Positions 13,061 to 26,502 of a stretch of DNA of 64,000 bases are shown piece by piece (the stretch's first letter is position 1; each line of letters starts with the position of its first letter). Under the pieces are notes generated by a model that did not search any database, was not told where the DNA came from, and worked only from the letters and a program-made list of their open reading frames with translations. Position numbers and translations under genes: made by a program. The DNA comes from Polytrichum commune (taxonomy: Eukaryota > Streptophyta > Polytrichopsida > Polytrichales > Polytrichaceae): the NCBI GenBank assembly GCA_950295325.1, contig OX485807.1, forward strand, positions 5,394,501 through 5,458,500, read 5' to 3'.

Positions 13061-13427
13061 ACCCTATTTTAAATCTTAAATATTCTCAAAAAATTTGAGA
13101 TGGAAAGAGGAAGTCCTGAAATTTCCACCCAACTTCCAAAAAAGCTTCCGATGCACGATGAGCTAACAAGCTCTTAATAGAAAGTTTCCTCAAAGAAGGA
13201 TCAAATCCCACAGTCTTGTGACTCTTGTCCCTCGTCGAGGGATTTTACTAATGATTCTAATGAATTGGATCTCTTTTTTGAGTTTGTTTGACTCCAAAAA
13301 TGGCAAGTCTTTAGAAATTTCCGAATGAGTATGGCCTTCGGAGCAATCGTCAAAAGAGGCCAAAATCATGAATACAGACTCTGACTGCTCACTGGGCATG
13401 TGAATTCAAAGCAGACAAGCTTTGGGC

Positions 13428-13640
13428 GATGAATGGGGAGAACCGACCACTAGTTACAGATGAAAAAGGTATGTTTGAGAAATAACTGGTTTCAAGTCAA
13501 CGGTCATATTCTAGAAGAATCTATGGAATATACTTCAAACTAATGAAGAAAATTTGAAAGATGTCAACATGTAACCGGTTGGACTTGGAATCACTAGGAT
13601 ATGAACCGATTATGTCCAAAAACCTTCTTGGACACTGAAA
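13428..13640. repeat. Dispersed repeat H, copy 1
   Basis: It is similar along about 210 bp to 31612-31838. Shared blocks include ATGGGGAGAA, CTAGTTACAGATGAA, AGGATGTCAACATGTAA or near variants, and TTGGACTTGGAATCACTA or near variants. Neither copy has clear terminal repeats. Confidence 0.5.
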
Positions 13641-15281
13641 GAGAGAGGGGGGGGGGGGAACACATGCTGAGAAATTGTTAGTTTCCCCCACTAACGCCAC
13701 CTTCCTAACATTCCGGGAGCTAAATAAGAAGTTGAGTACTCATTGAACTGACAACTGGGAACATGGGTTTGCCTTCCCACCAAACTGCCAGCTCTTGAAA
13801 ATGATGGTTGGGGGGGGGGGGGGGGGGGGAGGAGGGAACATGGCCCATCGGTTTGGGAGCCAACAAGAACGCAACATTGGGACTTAGATGTTTGAAATAA
13901 ATATTTTGATCTTTTTGTAAAGTAGTGATCTTTGAGGTGGGTGTCACTAAACTAACGAAAACGGCAGCTCATTTATAGTGTGTCCCCAAGTTTCAAGACA
14001 TTTGGTTTCACATGTCCGGTCCGAGACGGCTTTTTGTGTAAACCTCCAGTTTTGGGCGTGTGGGGCCTCCACTCGAGCTTGGGGACCCTCTAGCAAAACG
14101 ATAATCATTAGCACTACGTAGCAGGCCCCTCCATCCATGCCAAATGGGGAGAAAGAACAAGAAATAAAAGTCATGACATGAGTAGAGTATTCCCAGGCTA
14201 AAGTGCAAACTTGGGATTGTCCTGATGTATCATAGTGCTAATGTGAGAAGTACTCTCGAAGAAGGTTTGTTGTTCTCGTTACAGGTGAAACTCTTTACAC
14301 ATGTACTTTATAGAAATGAAATGATTTGATTTGATTTTCAATTCCCTTCACTGGTCGGTTGAGAAAACTCACTAGATTATTTGGGGTGGGCGTCTTGATT
14401 GTGGTAGGATTGAGTGGCAAAAGACAATAAAGAGACAGATGGTGCAATTGGACTGTGTGTTCAAAGTATTCTAGAAACTAGGTTCAATAGTTAACACAAT
14501 TGTGGGTGTCTGTGTGAGCATGTAATGAGAAAGAAAACTCTTCACTTTGACCTCTTATAACTTTTGCTTCTCAACTCAGATTTTGACACTCTTTACAATC
14601 AGCTTCATGCATCATAATTTCTGACCAAATGGAGAGGTCACAAGTTTAAAAGCACCAGTTTCAATATAGAATTTGGAGGGCCCAGGTCAAAGAGTTTTTG
14701 TTTAACATGTGCCTCACCTCGAGGAGCTTAGTTTCAAGATTGGTCAGAGGTCACAAGCTTATTGGTTAGAAACTTCAAGTTCTAACACAAACTCAGGTTT
14801 TAGGCTTTACGAAATTGCCTTCTTGAATTGGAGATGGATACATACATTAAAAGAGGGATCAACCTTGAAACCAAGCTCCCCAAGGTTAGACACATGTCAT
14901 GGCCAAATTTGCTTTACCGTGGCCCACCGATTTTCAAGCGTTTGTGGCCTCCACCTCAGGCATTCGACCTCATTGACCATTATTAAAGTCCAGTTAGATG
15001 GGACAAATTTGACACCAGAAGCCACATAGATTCTTCAAGCCTTACTTTGGGCTGATGAGATAACCACTCTTTACAAGGTAATCCATGTCCATTGAGAACC
15101 TCAAAGAGAACACCATATTTTTTTTGGTGTGAGGAGCACCACTAATCAATCACCTCAGACAGGTGATCGAAAAGGAAAACCGTGGCTACCATAATCTAAC
15201 TGCTTCTTGAAGCACAACTGTACTAAGTACAAATTACCGCTAACTAAGTTGGAACTGAGAATTTAAGTACAATGGACAAGT
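13641..15281. other. Intergenic, no gene seen; contains a G20 run
   Basis: A run of 20 G residues sits at 13810-13829, with a shorter G run near 13651. The last few hundred bases should contain the 3' untranslated region of the PDI gene. There is no independent coding evidence. Confidence 0.45.
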
Positions 15282-18200
15282 CTACAACTCATCCTTGAGA
15301 TCTTCGGCCTCAGCAGCTTCCTCGATTTCAGCAGCTTCCTCAGTTTGATCGGCCTCACCCTCGTATTCTTCAGGTATAAGCCCCTCTTCATTTGTTGCTG
15401 GCTCTTCAGGGAGCTCAGGTGCTTCAAAGGGGGTGCCTGCATTGGACTTCAAGAATTTCAAAAAACCAACGGCAGTCCTCTCTGTGTCCACAGGAATCTG
15501 CAGATTTCAAACAACCAGTCAATTAGTGTTGTTGAACCCAATCCATGTCTATGAATTTAGTACCAGCAACCAATCATTTCTGCTCCCTGCACCTCAAACC
15601 ATAGACTTGCCATTGAAACTGGCCGGTGGTCAACTATCCCAATCACTAGAGATAATAGATTATGTCACTTTTGCTCCTATAATGTATTTGAAAATGAGAA
15701 TATGTTTTGTTCACTATATGTCTTATTAGGGAGTCTCAAGTCTTTCCTCCAATTGCACCATCAAGTTGATATAGCCTCTATCTCACATAGGCTACTACAC
15801 TCCGCTACTCTAGGGGATTGGCCTGTTTGACACCATCTTCATGTACTTTTAGCACCAAAAGCCTTTTGGCTTCCAGATGTCAATTCCTTCTGTTTCAAGA
15901 GGCAATAAGGACTTAAACGTAGGGACAATTAGAAGTACAAACAAATAGATCATGCGCATGATAGGAATATCATGGACAAGGAAACTAAATTGAAGGGTGA
16001 ATTGAGCAACTAAGACCGCCAATATAGTATTTCTAGCAGCATGGTTTTTTGGGATCGGTCATAATCTTAGATCTCACAAGAGCGTGCTTGAGCACAATAT
16101 AAACGACGACAAGGGAAGGCCCAAGGAATTCTTCCAGTAGGAAGGAGAAGGAAAAAGTGGAGAGATTTACGAGGAGGAGGGGAAGGAAGAATGGGAGGGA
16201 AGGTAGGTTTCGCTTATTTCTGTTAAGCCTATAAACTTTTCCTTTTCAGATGTGTATACGTATAAGGGGTCGACTTTTATAAACGCAGGTCAATGAGACA
16301 GTTCATATATTTCAGAAGGGCACAAAAACGATTCCAATAGCACCATATAAAAGTTACTATCCGTAACCAACTTTAGGTTCTTTGAACACTTGATTTTTGG
16401 CTTTGAATGGGTGAATTTGAGAGATTGGGATAGTCTCCTTACAGGATCCTCAGTCTTCTTTCCTGCCGGGTAGAAGAGAATGGTGGGGAAGGCCTGAAGC
16501 TGCACCAACGACAAAACAGTGAAAAGAACATCAATACGGTCTCCATAACTGTCCAGATCAATAACAGAAATGGAGGAAAAAACGCACAATCCAAGGTCAC
16601 ATATAACAAACAACTTCCCACAACCAAGACATACCTTGACACTGGCGTGGTCATTCTTCGTGCCGTCCATCTTGGCAATGACCATTGAGGGGACATCCTT
16701 CAATGCTGCTCCCAATTTGTTGTACTCAGGCTCCAAAGATTTACAATGGCCACACCATGGGGCATAGATCTGCAAACAAATAAATACCAGTTATGGTGGT
16801 ACCGTGGCAGCACTAATTTAAAGTTTCATGGATCACAACACATGAGGATTGGCCATGAGAAACTTCCGTGGTACAAAATGCATGACAATTCAAAGGAATT
16901 CATTTTAAAAGTGTTGAGCCTGCCATAATATGTGTTTCAAAGCAATTGCCACTTGACGACTAAAAACTTAACTGGTGCTATGACCCAAAACTTTCAAAGA
17001 GTCTCAGCCACTACAAAAATGAAACTAATCATTATTGAAAAACACAGTTGAAAGCGGTAGAAAAATTTGTCTCTAACGACCTACCTCAAGAAGAACATCC
17101 TTGGATTCATCAAATACAATCTCCTCGAAGTTCTCGCCCACTACAACTACCACATCCTCATCGTTCTGCAGTGCACATTGTACATATCAGTGAGCTGACT
17201 AGCATGAGAGAGCTCTGTAATGGAAGCATCGGAGCATGCAGATATCTCAATTCAACTCCCACCACAAACAAGCAATTATATCCAACTACCAAATCTTCAA
17301 TGTATAGAAAACATGGAACCTTCTCGGGTGCTGGCTGAGACTTGAAGTATGGTGGAAGGTCATCGGCCAAAAACTTTTCTGAAAATTCCTGTGTGACCAC
17401 AGAAACATGTCAGCGTACATTGAGATGAGATTGAACAATTATGATGGCAAGTGGCAATTCCTCCAGAACTCTTTAGTGAATCTATTCAAAACAAACTCAT
17501 CAAGACATCGTCAGATATCTTGCAACTCAGATCACAAGAGGCAACCACAATTTCATAGAACTACGCTTGCAAAAGCGTTACCTTGAGTGATGCAACGCTG
17601 AAATCTCCACCGTACAAATACTTGGAAGCACTCTCCTCAGCAACAAATCCCATTAGCTGAGACCATTCAAAACCGCATAATTAGCTACACCATTCTAATC
17701 TCACAGATTGAAATCTCACAGAACTCCTCAGCTCCAAATAATCAGCCAAGGAAACTAGCCCGAGCTAGTGGCTTACTAATTTAGATGTAATCATTTTAAA
17801 CGGATATCCTGCAAGACCAGCCAAAGCTAGATTACCCTTGTCTTATCATTCGGAAGAGCGAAGAAATCAAGAACGGGAGCTGCAGTCTCCTCATTGGCGA
17901 GGTCGACGAGAACAAAGATGAGCTGCACAGAAAGTAAGTGAATCAGTTTCATGTAATACTACATCAACTTTAATAGAAGTGAACTTCCAATTTCAAAAAG
18001 AAAGAAGTGTTAAGAAAAAAGCGCAGAAGTGCACACCTTTCTCTTGAAAGATTTAGCTGCTTCCTCATAGGAGGCACTGATCTTCTCATATTCCGCAGGG
18101 TGGGCAAACAACAGAAGCTGTTACAACACAAAAATTGCGGCTGTTAGTACCCTAAAGTATCCTGCATATATCCATACCATAAAGTTACATAGAGCCGCAA

Positions 18201-20387
18201 GCAGGTGAATCCAAACACACCTGTCTGCTGACATCGGACTCAAAAATCGCTGGTGCTGACTCACGGCTGAATGTGATGACGAGTGGAAGCTTGTTCTCCA
18301 ATACAAAGTCGGTGATTGCACTCTTCTCAAAAGACCCATCTGCACATCCCCAAAAAAACCGAATTTCCCTTGTGACACTTGTTATTTTGTAAGAGACTCC
18401 CAGTTCTGACAACAGATAAGCAGAAAAAGTGCGAGAGCTACATTATTTGTCGGTGAAAATCAGCCACTAACCAAAGGTACTCCTCTTCTCATTCTCTTTC
18501 TTGAGCAATACAAGCGCAGGGGCTTTGTCAAGGCCAAACTTCTTAGCAACCTCTGCGTCTGAGGTCGAGAAAAACACAACTCCATCCTCCAACCTGGCTA
18601 CTGCAGTGTACTCCTCAGCCTCCTTACCCTGTGAGGGCGACACCAAGTAAATAAATTTCAGTTTTCCGAAGCGCACTACAGAATAATGAGCTCGTCGCCT
18701 TCCATGGATTTCTTATGTGGGGAAGTGCCATTATTGAAAATAGGAAAAAAACGTAAGTATCGCTGAGGAACACTAGTTTGAAACACCATTGATTTAATGT
18801 ACTAGTACAAGAAGCTCTTCGAAATCTGCAGATGTACCTCAATACTCTCAAGATAGGCAACAGCGATAGGGATCTCGCTCTCCAACAACTCCTCGGCTTG
18901 AGCGGTCGACTGGATAATGGTGACAGCAGGTCCGGTCTTCTTCTTCAACCAGGCTACAATTTCGTCACTGGAAACAAAAGGACATTGCATCAGCCACCGC
19001 ACTACTTATGGAATGTTCTATTTCAAAATGTTCACGCACAGTCCTCTTCATCACGAAATCACTGATGTACGACCAATTTCGAGTAAATAAAGGTGCAAAT
19101 TCTGCGCACTAGATGGTAAGGGATAGCCAAATCTCCATTAGGTAAGACCACTGAGTAACAATCCCCCACTTCAGACCACGTCTCCCTAGCCTACATTGCA
19201 AGGCTACATATTATGGTAGATGCGAATATGTTAAATTTGTAAACATCCAATGTGACTGCTCGACAAAAGGAAGCAACCACGATAGTTTGTTGCAAAATAG
19301 CTTCGTACCACTAGGAATCCCAACTAGATGGGAACATGAACCAGAACCGTATTATCATAACAGAAAGTAAAGTACATACACAAAACCTTACGACAACAAA
19401 TGAACTAGGTGAACAAAGGCAAACTACCGTAGAAGTCTCTTCCTCTAGACAATTTCCACTCAAAGATACCACGTTTCATTTCCACATTGCTTGTGGCATC
19501 TCTAGTCGGAAGTGGAAACCGCATTCCGGCTCTACTTAATAACGATGGGACTAGAAACGTCCTCTACGATAAGCAATTCATCCCGACATATGGCTCTCGT
19601 GTTGTTTCAAAACTACCGACTGCACAAGAGCGATCGCAATGTGCGACAGTGGCAAGGATTCCGGATCTAAGGAAAATTATTCAACTCAAACCCCTCACCA
19701 AAGAGGACGACTCTACACAGCATCGGGCTAATCTCTAGTTCCAGAGGAACATTAAAATTTCCTAACCTCAGATCGGCCAATTGGATAATGTCCAAGTAAC
19801 CGGGGATGTAAACACCGGATGACCATAACCTCTTCAAGCATTCAGTCCAACTTCCTAAACGTAACCTAACCTAGCCTGACCTGACCTAAGCTGGCATTGC
19901 TACAATATGCGCAAGAGGATGAGACACACCTGGTACGACCGCCGGTATAGGGCTTGTGCTCGCCATTGATGAAGAACAGAATGGTGGGGAATCCTTCCAC
20001 ATGGAACTCCTGAGCGAGTTCATTGTGCTCCGTGGCATCGATCTTTGCAAAAGCAACCTCATCCTTCAAGATAGTTGCGGCTTTCGCGTACTCGGGCGCC
20101 AAGGTTTGGCAATGTCCACACCAGGGGGCGTAAAACTCCGCCAACACGTATTCCTTGCTTTTCACGAAGTCGCGGAAGTTTTCTGCTCCCAGTACTACTA
20201 CATCCTTCTCGTCCACCGCCTGTCCGGCGGCGTCCGCGGAGTTGTAGTTAAAATCCTCAGAATCCGCTTCCAGTTTGTCCTCGACGGTCACGTCGGCGAC
20301 CTCGTCTGCGACATCAGCGACTGCATAGGTGGTCGACACGGCGAGGAACAAGCAGAGCGCGGCCAGAAACACCACTCGGACGGCCAT
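15282..20387 (-). CDS. PDI: Protein disulfide isomerase, ER-retained (a-b-b'-a')
   Basis: Twelve coding exons on the minus strand: 20387-19930, 18967-18838, 18628-18472, 18339-18221, 18117-18037, 17922-17836, 17656-17582, 17388-17320, 17165-17085, 16769-16635, 16499-16443 and 15497-15282 (1665 nt, 554 aa). The enzyme forms, breaks and rearranges disulfides in folding secretory proteins in the ER lumen. A signal peptide (about 1-23) is followed by an acidic stretch (24-60). The a domain has the active site WCGHC at 89-93 and cis-proline in EGFPT (Pro134). The redox-inactive b and b' domains span about 165-385. The a' domain has WCGHC at 424-428 and Pro469, then an acidic tail ending in KDEL. 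The acidic N-terminus and length are like plant PDIL1-3/1-4. The chosen ATG directly precedes the signal peptide; an in-frame ATG 78 nt upstream would mask it. Both catalytic sites are intact. Intron 11 carries a dispersed repeat. Confidence 0.97.
15590..15890 (+). repeat. Dispersed repeat G inside PDI intron 11
   Basis: This segment, CTTGCCATTG, GGTGGTCAACTA-, CTACTACACTCCG-TACTCTAGG, GACACCATCTT-ATGTACTTTTA and so on, is colinear with 21455-22150, where the copy is split by a MITE. It is inverted relative to 11864-12010. It lies wholly within the intron between exons 11 and 12 and touches no splice site. Confidence 0.6.
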
Positions 20388-20615
20388 GGCTACCAGATCG
20401 GAGCAAATCTTCCGGTTCCGAAATGGGAGAGGTAGAGAAGTTTTGCTGCCACGCTTAAGAAGCAAGGCACGGCGAGGCAGGGGGAAGTGAAGAGAAGAGA
20501 AGTCGAGCTTCCGAAGGTTGGTGGATGGTGACCGGGGTACCGGGTCTTCCGGTCTTCTTCTCGTTCGTCCGTCTCGGTGTAGTGAGTCACTGCTGGCGGT
20601 GGTAGGTAGGGCACG
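20388..20615 (-). promoter_or_regulatory. PDI upstream region with a GCN4-like bZIP motif
   Basis: These 228 bp separate the PDI start codon from the nearest transposon and are much more GC-rich than the DNA beyond. TGAGTCA at 20583-20589 is a bZIP (GCN4-type) core. PDI genes are normally induced by the unfolded-protein response through bZIP factors, but I see no full ER-stress element (CCAAT-N9-CACG), so any regulatory role is inference. Confidence 0.3.
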
Positions 20616-20867
20616 ACACTAAACATTGTATTTAATAAGTGTCACTTACTAGTATATGCAATGCTACAACTATGTACTGTATATCTCATCTTTGGCCAAC
20701 AAAGCTCAAATTGGTTGTTTGGACAATGGACATTATAGAACACTAACATCTTTACTTGATTAAAACAATATATTCATAATGATAATAATAATAAATAATA
20801 TACAGCATTTGTGTAACTCCAAATACTAAGTGACACCAAATACAATACTTATCGTATTGATTAGTGT
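20616..20867. mobile_element. MITE family A (short form), copy 1, upstream of PDI
   Basis: The left arm ACACTAAACATTGTATTT followed by GTGTCACTTACTA is repeated in inverted form on the right (TAGTATTTGGTGTCACTTAG-type sequence, ending TTAGTGT near 20867). Both arms reach the AATGCT block about 50 bp in. The arms match the element at 26785-27022. It has no ORF. It sits about 230 bp from the PDI ATG. Confidence 0.65.
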
Positions 20868-21454
20868 GGTATATGTTGGGGAGTCATGGTACACTAAATA
20901 TATGATTTGGTGTTGGCAATATATTCTCAAAGTATTACTCAACTGTAAAGTGCTATCAAGCATGTCCTTTTTGCGAGAGTGAACTTGTATTTGAGTAATT
21001 TTTTTACATATTCGCAAAATTTGAATTTTTTGGTCGTTTATATTCTATGGGCGGATTTGTCGATACATTTTTATTCCAAGTAAATTAGAGGGATATGTAT
21101 GTATGCTCAATGATTGTTTGGATGACATAATATGATGGAAAATCAAATACATGTTTATTTGATGTTAAGATATACATAATTTATTGTTAAGATATGTGTG
21201 TGTGTATATATATATGTATATATGAAATTAATTATTATCATAATCAATTATGCATATTTTATCAAAAGATCTATGATATAATTCAACATGTTGTAATTGT
21301 GGACGTGGGCTTAGTATAGTTAATGGAATTCTTTCTACCTCATGGGAAATAAATTACAGTACCATCACTTCAAGGACTCTCTCAACTATGAATTTGAATC
21401 ATAATTAAATGCAACAATTGATACCACCCCAACGCAACATCGTTGTCGCTTATC
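20868..21454. other. AT-rich intergenic, no gene seen
   Basis: It contains a short (TG)n(TA)n tract near 21195-21225. No repeat match or coding signal was found. Confidence 0.45.
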
Positions 21455-22150
21455 ACACCTCATAAACTTGCCATTGACATTGGTTGGTGGTGGACTACTC
21501 CAATTTCTAGGGATTAATGGTTATGTTAATGTTGTTTAGAAAATGCAATTGATAATGAGGCACACTTTGTGTTGGAGTGTCCCCTTTACATCTCCATAAA
21601 AAAATAGGTATCTTTCCCATCTCAAACTGTAGTACTAGGCATTGTCAAGTCTTTCTTCCAATCGGACCATCGAGTTCATAGTAGCTACACTAAATATGAT
21701 ATTTAGTGTCACCAGTTCTAATTGTCTTGCTCAATACTGATTGTAAACCGTGGTATATCATCGACAACACTGAATGTTCACCCAACATTATTTGTCATTC
21801 CTTGTAATTTTTTGGGGAGATTATAGATTTACAATGTTGCAATTACCATCACTTACCAAGTGGTTTTTCATCCAACTCTCAATCATCCATTATAGTATTT
21901 CATCACAAGTTGCTGACAAGAGAAGGTAGGGTTTTGGCCAATGGATGAACTCATCCATCATCCATGACACTATTCGTTCACTTATTCATAAGAAGTGTCA
22001 TCCGAAAAGTTACCATAGAGACAATAAATACCATGAGTGTACTAAGGTCACTACACTCTGTTACTCTAGGGAATTAACCTTTTTGACACCATCTTGATGT
22101 ACTTTTATTCTTAGAAGTTGTTGGCTTCCTTGACTTTAAAATCAACCCAT
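21455..22150 (+). repeat. Dispersed repeat G, interrupted by a MITE
   Basis: Two blocks, 21455-21685 and 22042-22150, match consecutive parts of the copy at 15590-15890. The insert between them is MITE A (21688-22039). The interruption shows that repeat G was here before the MITE. Confidence 0.6.
21688..22039 (+). mobile_element. MITE family A, copy 2
   Basis: TA-flanked, 352 bp. The left end CACTAAATATGATATTTAGTG is itself a near-perfect palindrome. The right end is a decayed GAGTG followed by TA. The core blocks TTACAATGTTGCAATTACCA, CATCCA-CTCTCAATCATCCAT and TTATTCATAAGAAGTGTCAT recur in the copies at 34153, 47603, 53527 and 57376. It has no coding potential. Confidence 0.75.
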
Positions 22151-22530
22151 TTTTATTCATTTCATTTGTGGGGTCAAGAATTTTCTAAGACATAACGTCT
22201 CATTTATTTGAGCATGCCTTACAAAAGGAACAATGTTCAACCTTAGTCTTGTTCACTACCTTGACAACTACCCAACCCCCAAGCTCACATTATTATATTC
22301 TTTAAATTTTAAAGTATGCAACTTTGCGGTGGCCATTGATGTCGGGGTCCACATGGCAACAAGAACATGTTGCATGGGTCACAACTTATAAATATGGCCT
22401 TGTAGCCCCTTTGATACTTGGGAATAATGGCCTCCAATTCTAGCTTGCTACCATCCCTTCACTTATGTTCTTCCCATTGAGAAAGGGAGCATCGTGAAGA
22501 GGTTGTATAGTGTTATGTCAGTGTGCCATG
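22151..22530. other. Intergenic, no gene seen
   Basis: Short chance frames only. Confidence 0.4.
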
Positions 22531-22533
22531 TTG

Positions 22534-23014
22534 AGGGCCGTTTACACATGTGACCAAGGGCCGTGAGAAAAATGAACTGGGATGTTTGTGGTCACGGTCG
22601 GTGGTCTATAGCCATGGACAAGTGATATCCACATCATTATTCAAATGCGTTGGTCACATGACATAGTGTAAGCCGGATAGGGACATAGTGTTTTTAATGA
22701 AATTTTATTGTAATTGGTGGAGAATGTTATTGTTTTACACAAAGTTTGTTGAAACAAGTTTTTCTCCTCACAATTACTTTCATTTTATGTTGAGACGGCC
22801 TATTTGGGTTGTTTTGTTTGCAAAATTTGATGACCACCAAAGACTATCTAGTTCTAGACACGTGAGATTTCATGTTACTTTCTCATCCATTTTCTAACAT
22901 GGTTAGTCTCATATTTGGTGACCTTGTGTGAAGCCACATAATACTGCCACGGATTTCTCAACCAATATAGAACATGTTGGTTGTGGTCAATGGCGACAAC
23001 TGTAAACATGCCCT
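22534..23014. mobile_element. PIF/Harbinger-like MITE family C, copy 1 (decayed)
   Basis: It begins AGGGCCGTTTACACATGTG and ends with the inverted TGTAAACATGCCCT. It resembles the better preserved copies at 33103 and 58862. Flanks are TGA and TAA rather than a perfect TTA duplication, so this copy is the least certain. Confidence 0.45.
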
Positions 23015-23649
23015 AACTACATAGTTTACAATTGGCATATTTTTGGCCCATGTGCTATGTTGAGTGGAGTGGCCTTCATGATTTGTCATGTAGCTACAAG
23101 CATTTCATACCTTGCACATTGGAAGTGAAACTAGTATTATGTACAGGGGGGTCCTAGCTCATGTTTGTTGCTTTCTTCACTTTATCGAAATTACAAATCA
23201 GTCATGTTGCATGTCAAACATAGCAACTTTGAGTCCATGCTTGAAATCCCATATCACACTTTACCATATGGAACCTATTTGTAAGTTTCAAATAAGTGGT
23301 TTATAGAGGGTTATTCTCTAATTATGGGGGCCCAACATGCTCTCTTGCATTTAAGGCCAATGCCACTTCTAATGTACATGATCCCACACCACCTTATAAG
23401 ATTCCCACCAATATTGTGTAGAAACTTGTGCTTGATGCATGTTTCAATGTATAAATATAGACACCTGACCAAGACAACATCACATCCTTCAATACCATTG
23501 TTGCTAACCACTTCAATAATATTTGTATCTGAACCATATCCTTCTAAACTTACCAAGCCATGCATAATCGCGGCTTACCAACTTCAAACAACCCCAAAAT
23601 TTCAAGCCCATTTAAAGAACAAGCTCTTGAATATAAATGCAAAATACAC
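23015..23649. other. Intergenic, no gene seen
   Basis: Frames on both strands around 23311-23710 overlap each other and show no domain. One runs into the MITE B copy. I consider none of them real. Confidence 0.4.
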
Positions 23650-23960
23650 TCAAAACTTCATAATATCAACCCCTCAATGTCACTCCTTTTCTTATATCCC
23701 GAAACCCTAGGGAACGGATGTTCTTAGTTTAATCTCACTCCTCATTATCATGTTTCCCTTCCTTATATCATGATTTTTGACAAGTAAAATAAACCAGCAA
23801 AGAATTCAAACCACCCATGCACATATATGTTGTCCTCATTATAAATATTGTCGTCATTACTGCAACATTGACTTTGTATTATTCCATAATATCACATGCT
23901 ACACTAATTCTCCCTTGATCACGCACCCATCTTCACACTACCAAACTCTTTAATATCACA
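23650..23960. mobile_element. MITE family B, copy 3 (ends decayed)
   Basis: It is colinear with 2700-3035: CTCAATGTCACTCC, CTTATATCC-GAAACC, ACATGCTACACTAATTCTC and CATG-CA-GTTAGTG occur in the same order. The terminal repeats are no longer clear. Confidence 0.55.
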
Positions 23961-24450
23961 TGCAAGTTAGTGAATCCTAATTTTTTCCCACCATCCAACT
24001 GTCATCCACTGGGGAACGAGCATTGTCAACGGACTACCGGGAAACCGGCAAATACCCGTGACCAGGTTAGCGAGTCAAACTGGGACCCACGGATCGATCA
24101 TTATCCCGGGTTTCTTCAAATATCCCCATCCCCAGAATCTACGTACCCTGAAGATACCCAAGATGCCCGTAGATCCGACACCCTGCTCTGGCAACGAGGC
24201 GGACTTCTCGTGCACGTGGACGTTAGAGAGGCTGGGATGACATCCATCTATGTAATTATGGATGTACTCTATCCACTATTCGTCGATCGTCGCAACGTGA
24301 TTGGTTCATACTGGGCGTCGGGTTGACTTGTCATCCTCTGAGTGGCTGCCAGCCTTCAAATGAGGTCACGTCTATACTCTTCGGTGGGCCCCATTCCCAA
24401 GGTAGATGGGCCTTAAATGGTTACTAACTCCAACTAGCCCCACTTTCTTT
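23961..24450. other. GC-rich orphan patch
   Basis: This stretch is markedly more GC- and CpG-rich than its surroundings. It is open for 118 codons in one plus frame (23970-24326) and 60 in another (24058-24240). I recognise no domain in any frame and see no splice pattern. It could be a captured gene fragment inside a transposon, or a decayed gene. Confidence 0.3.
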
Positions 24451-24665
24451 AAGGATAATGCATGCCGCAATTATGGTTCTCCGTCATTATATTAAGACAA
24501 ATTTGGTCGTGCAAGAAAGGGTCGTATTCTCGGTAATATGACATTTTGGTCTCGAATGTCGTTCTATCGAAGTCTTTGTTTTGAACATTTGGCGTATTTC
24601 AGTCTATGATGTCATTTTTCTGTACATAATTGAGATACATGCTTAACATTATTTAGATTCATGAC

Positions 24666-24755
24666 AATGTTTTGTGGGAGTGACAATATTCCACTGAATA
24701 TCCAGTCTTAATGTGAGAATATTCCATGGGAATATTGTCAGTCGCACGTAACATT
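24666..24755. repeat. Small foldback repeat
   Basis: The two arms, AATGTTTTGTGGGAGTGACA with ATATTCC and its inverted counterpart ending GTAACATT, pair over about 27 bp around a 35-bp loop. No ORF is present. Confidence 0.6.
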
Positions 24756-25339
24756 GTTATGGATTTGAATAATGTTATGTGAGTATGAAAGAACATGTGT
24801 ATTGAAGAATTATGCTCACAATGTCCCCCCCCCCCCAATGTTTTGACAATTTGCTTCAATGTTTCCATTCATGTTCCAAAGTACCAATCACATCTGAACT
24901 TTGAAATACATGTGGGTCCCATCAATAATGCACGTTAATTACCTCTTTTATATGATAGATTCGGCCTAACAATGTCATATTACATGCGTCATAGTTGTTG
25001 TATGGAGGTAAATCAACACTATAATGTTTGGTCGACGGGAAACGTGTGGTATAGTCGAGGTGTCGTATACTTGGGTATCATTCTATACATGTTTGATTGT
25101 AGTTCAAGATGGTTAACAACCCCAAAATGGAGGCCATGGCCACGATCCTCGTAATTCTAGGATCTCTTATGAGTATCGCATATTCATTAACAAAGTGAAT
25201 ATTCTCATGCTCATTAAGTGGTCACATAGCTACACATCTTGGGTCCCATTATGTTGAATATTGGACCTAGGATGATTATCATGTTTTGAGCACATAGTCC
25301 AATCTCTTCTTTGAACACGTATCTTTTTGGTATACAATC
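24756..25339. other. Intergenic, no gene seen
   Basis: It contains a C run near 24826-24836. Nothing else can be supported. Confidence 0.4.
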
Positions 25340-26235
25340 CCACCTTTTTAATACGACTTTCGATAATATGACAACTTTGATATACTAACACAAATTTTGT
25401 AAACCAAATTCTCTAGTTAGAATCTACCTTAATAATACGACACTCCTGGACCCCCAAATTTTCATATTATAGAGATAATAAATGCATATTCGATGGGTCC
25501 AGATACATATAAGTACATAGTTAACATTAAATTTATGAAAATTTCACATTTGAAATGTGGAGTAAAGAAATTTTAATGTAAAATGTTGTTAAAATATGGG
25601 AAGTGGGGATCAACAAGAAGAATCAATGACCAAGGAGTTTGAAGATCTAGCACTCTTTATATCAAAATTGCAGTTTGGACAAGATGAGATATTGTTTAAC
25701 GACGATACGATAATGGAAGGTGAAGACAACGTGGAAGTTGAATATCGCATGTAAAAGTTGGTTGATATGGCCTTGGGACAAAGAATAGAGCCGCCTAGTT
25801 TTGACCTTAATGTAGAGCCCTTGGACACTTTAGATGTTGATGAGAGACCTCCACCTATGATGAAACTAGCAAATGCTCAACATCATGCTCTACATTTTTT
25901 TACGGACAACCCAATAGAGTTTACTCTAACATATGTAATGAAATTGCACGCCGTATCGGAATAGCTCAAAAATATACATGTTGCTAATTTGAAGTGGTTG
26001 ATTTGAAATGGACTAGTGATTCCTTTTTCAAGTCCACGTAGATTTCATGAGAGAAATTTGCATATTTGTAAAGACATTTTTCGAAATAACATTTACTTTG
26101 TATACGTGGGAAAAAACATATATTGTGTGTTCTCATGAAGTGCCTCGTTATTGTGACAAAGAGGTCCAATTTGTCATATCATTGAATATGTGGCACCTTG
26201 ACAATACGACAATATTATCGTCCCCCCATACATGT
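25340..26235 (+). pseudogene. Probable pogo/Tigger-like DNA transposon remnant
   Basis: An acidic reading frame at 25596-25964 (123 codons) is broken only by one TAA at 25752-25754. It is flanked by repeated AATACGAC-type sequence at about 25351, 25433 and 26203, followed by runs such as CTCCTGGACCCCCAAATTTT. ATAATACGAC blocks with a C-rich follow-on are typical of the termini of pogo/Tigger elements, and acidic C-terminal ends are typical of their CENP-B-type transposases. No DDE or helix-turn-helix part is present, so at most the C-terminal end survives. Assignment rests on style rather than on a clear homologous motif. Confidence 0.3.
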
Positions 26236-26502
26236 CATACTACAAAGGTAGGACCGTATATTCTTGGAGCCACACCTAACCACATACTGCTCAAAAAAAC
26301 GTGTCCGATTAAGATAAGTAACCGAATTAGGCACATCTACCTTATTGGAGCACATTTGTTCACACATAGTGTACACTCGGCTTGGTTTTCAGTGCCACGA
26401 GGTTTATTAATAAAGTAGTAGTCAAGCTTGTCTTGGAGGATGGGTAGTATTTCTATTCATTTGAGAACTATGAAATTCAATTTGATATTATTTTATTATG
26501 TA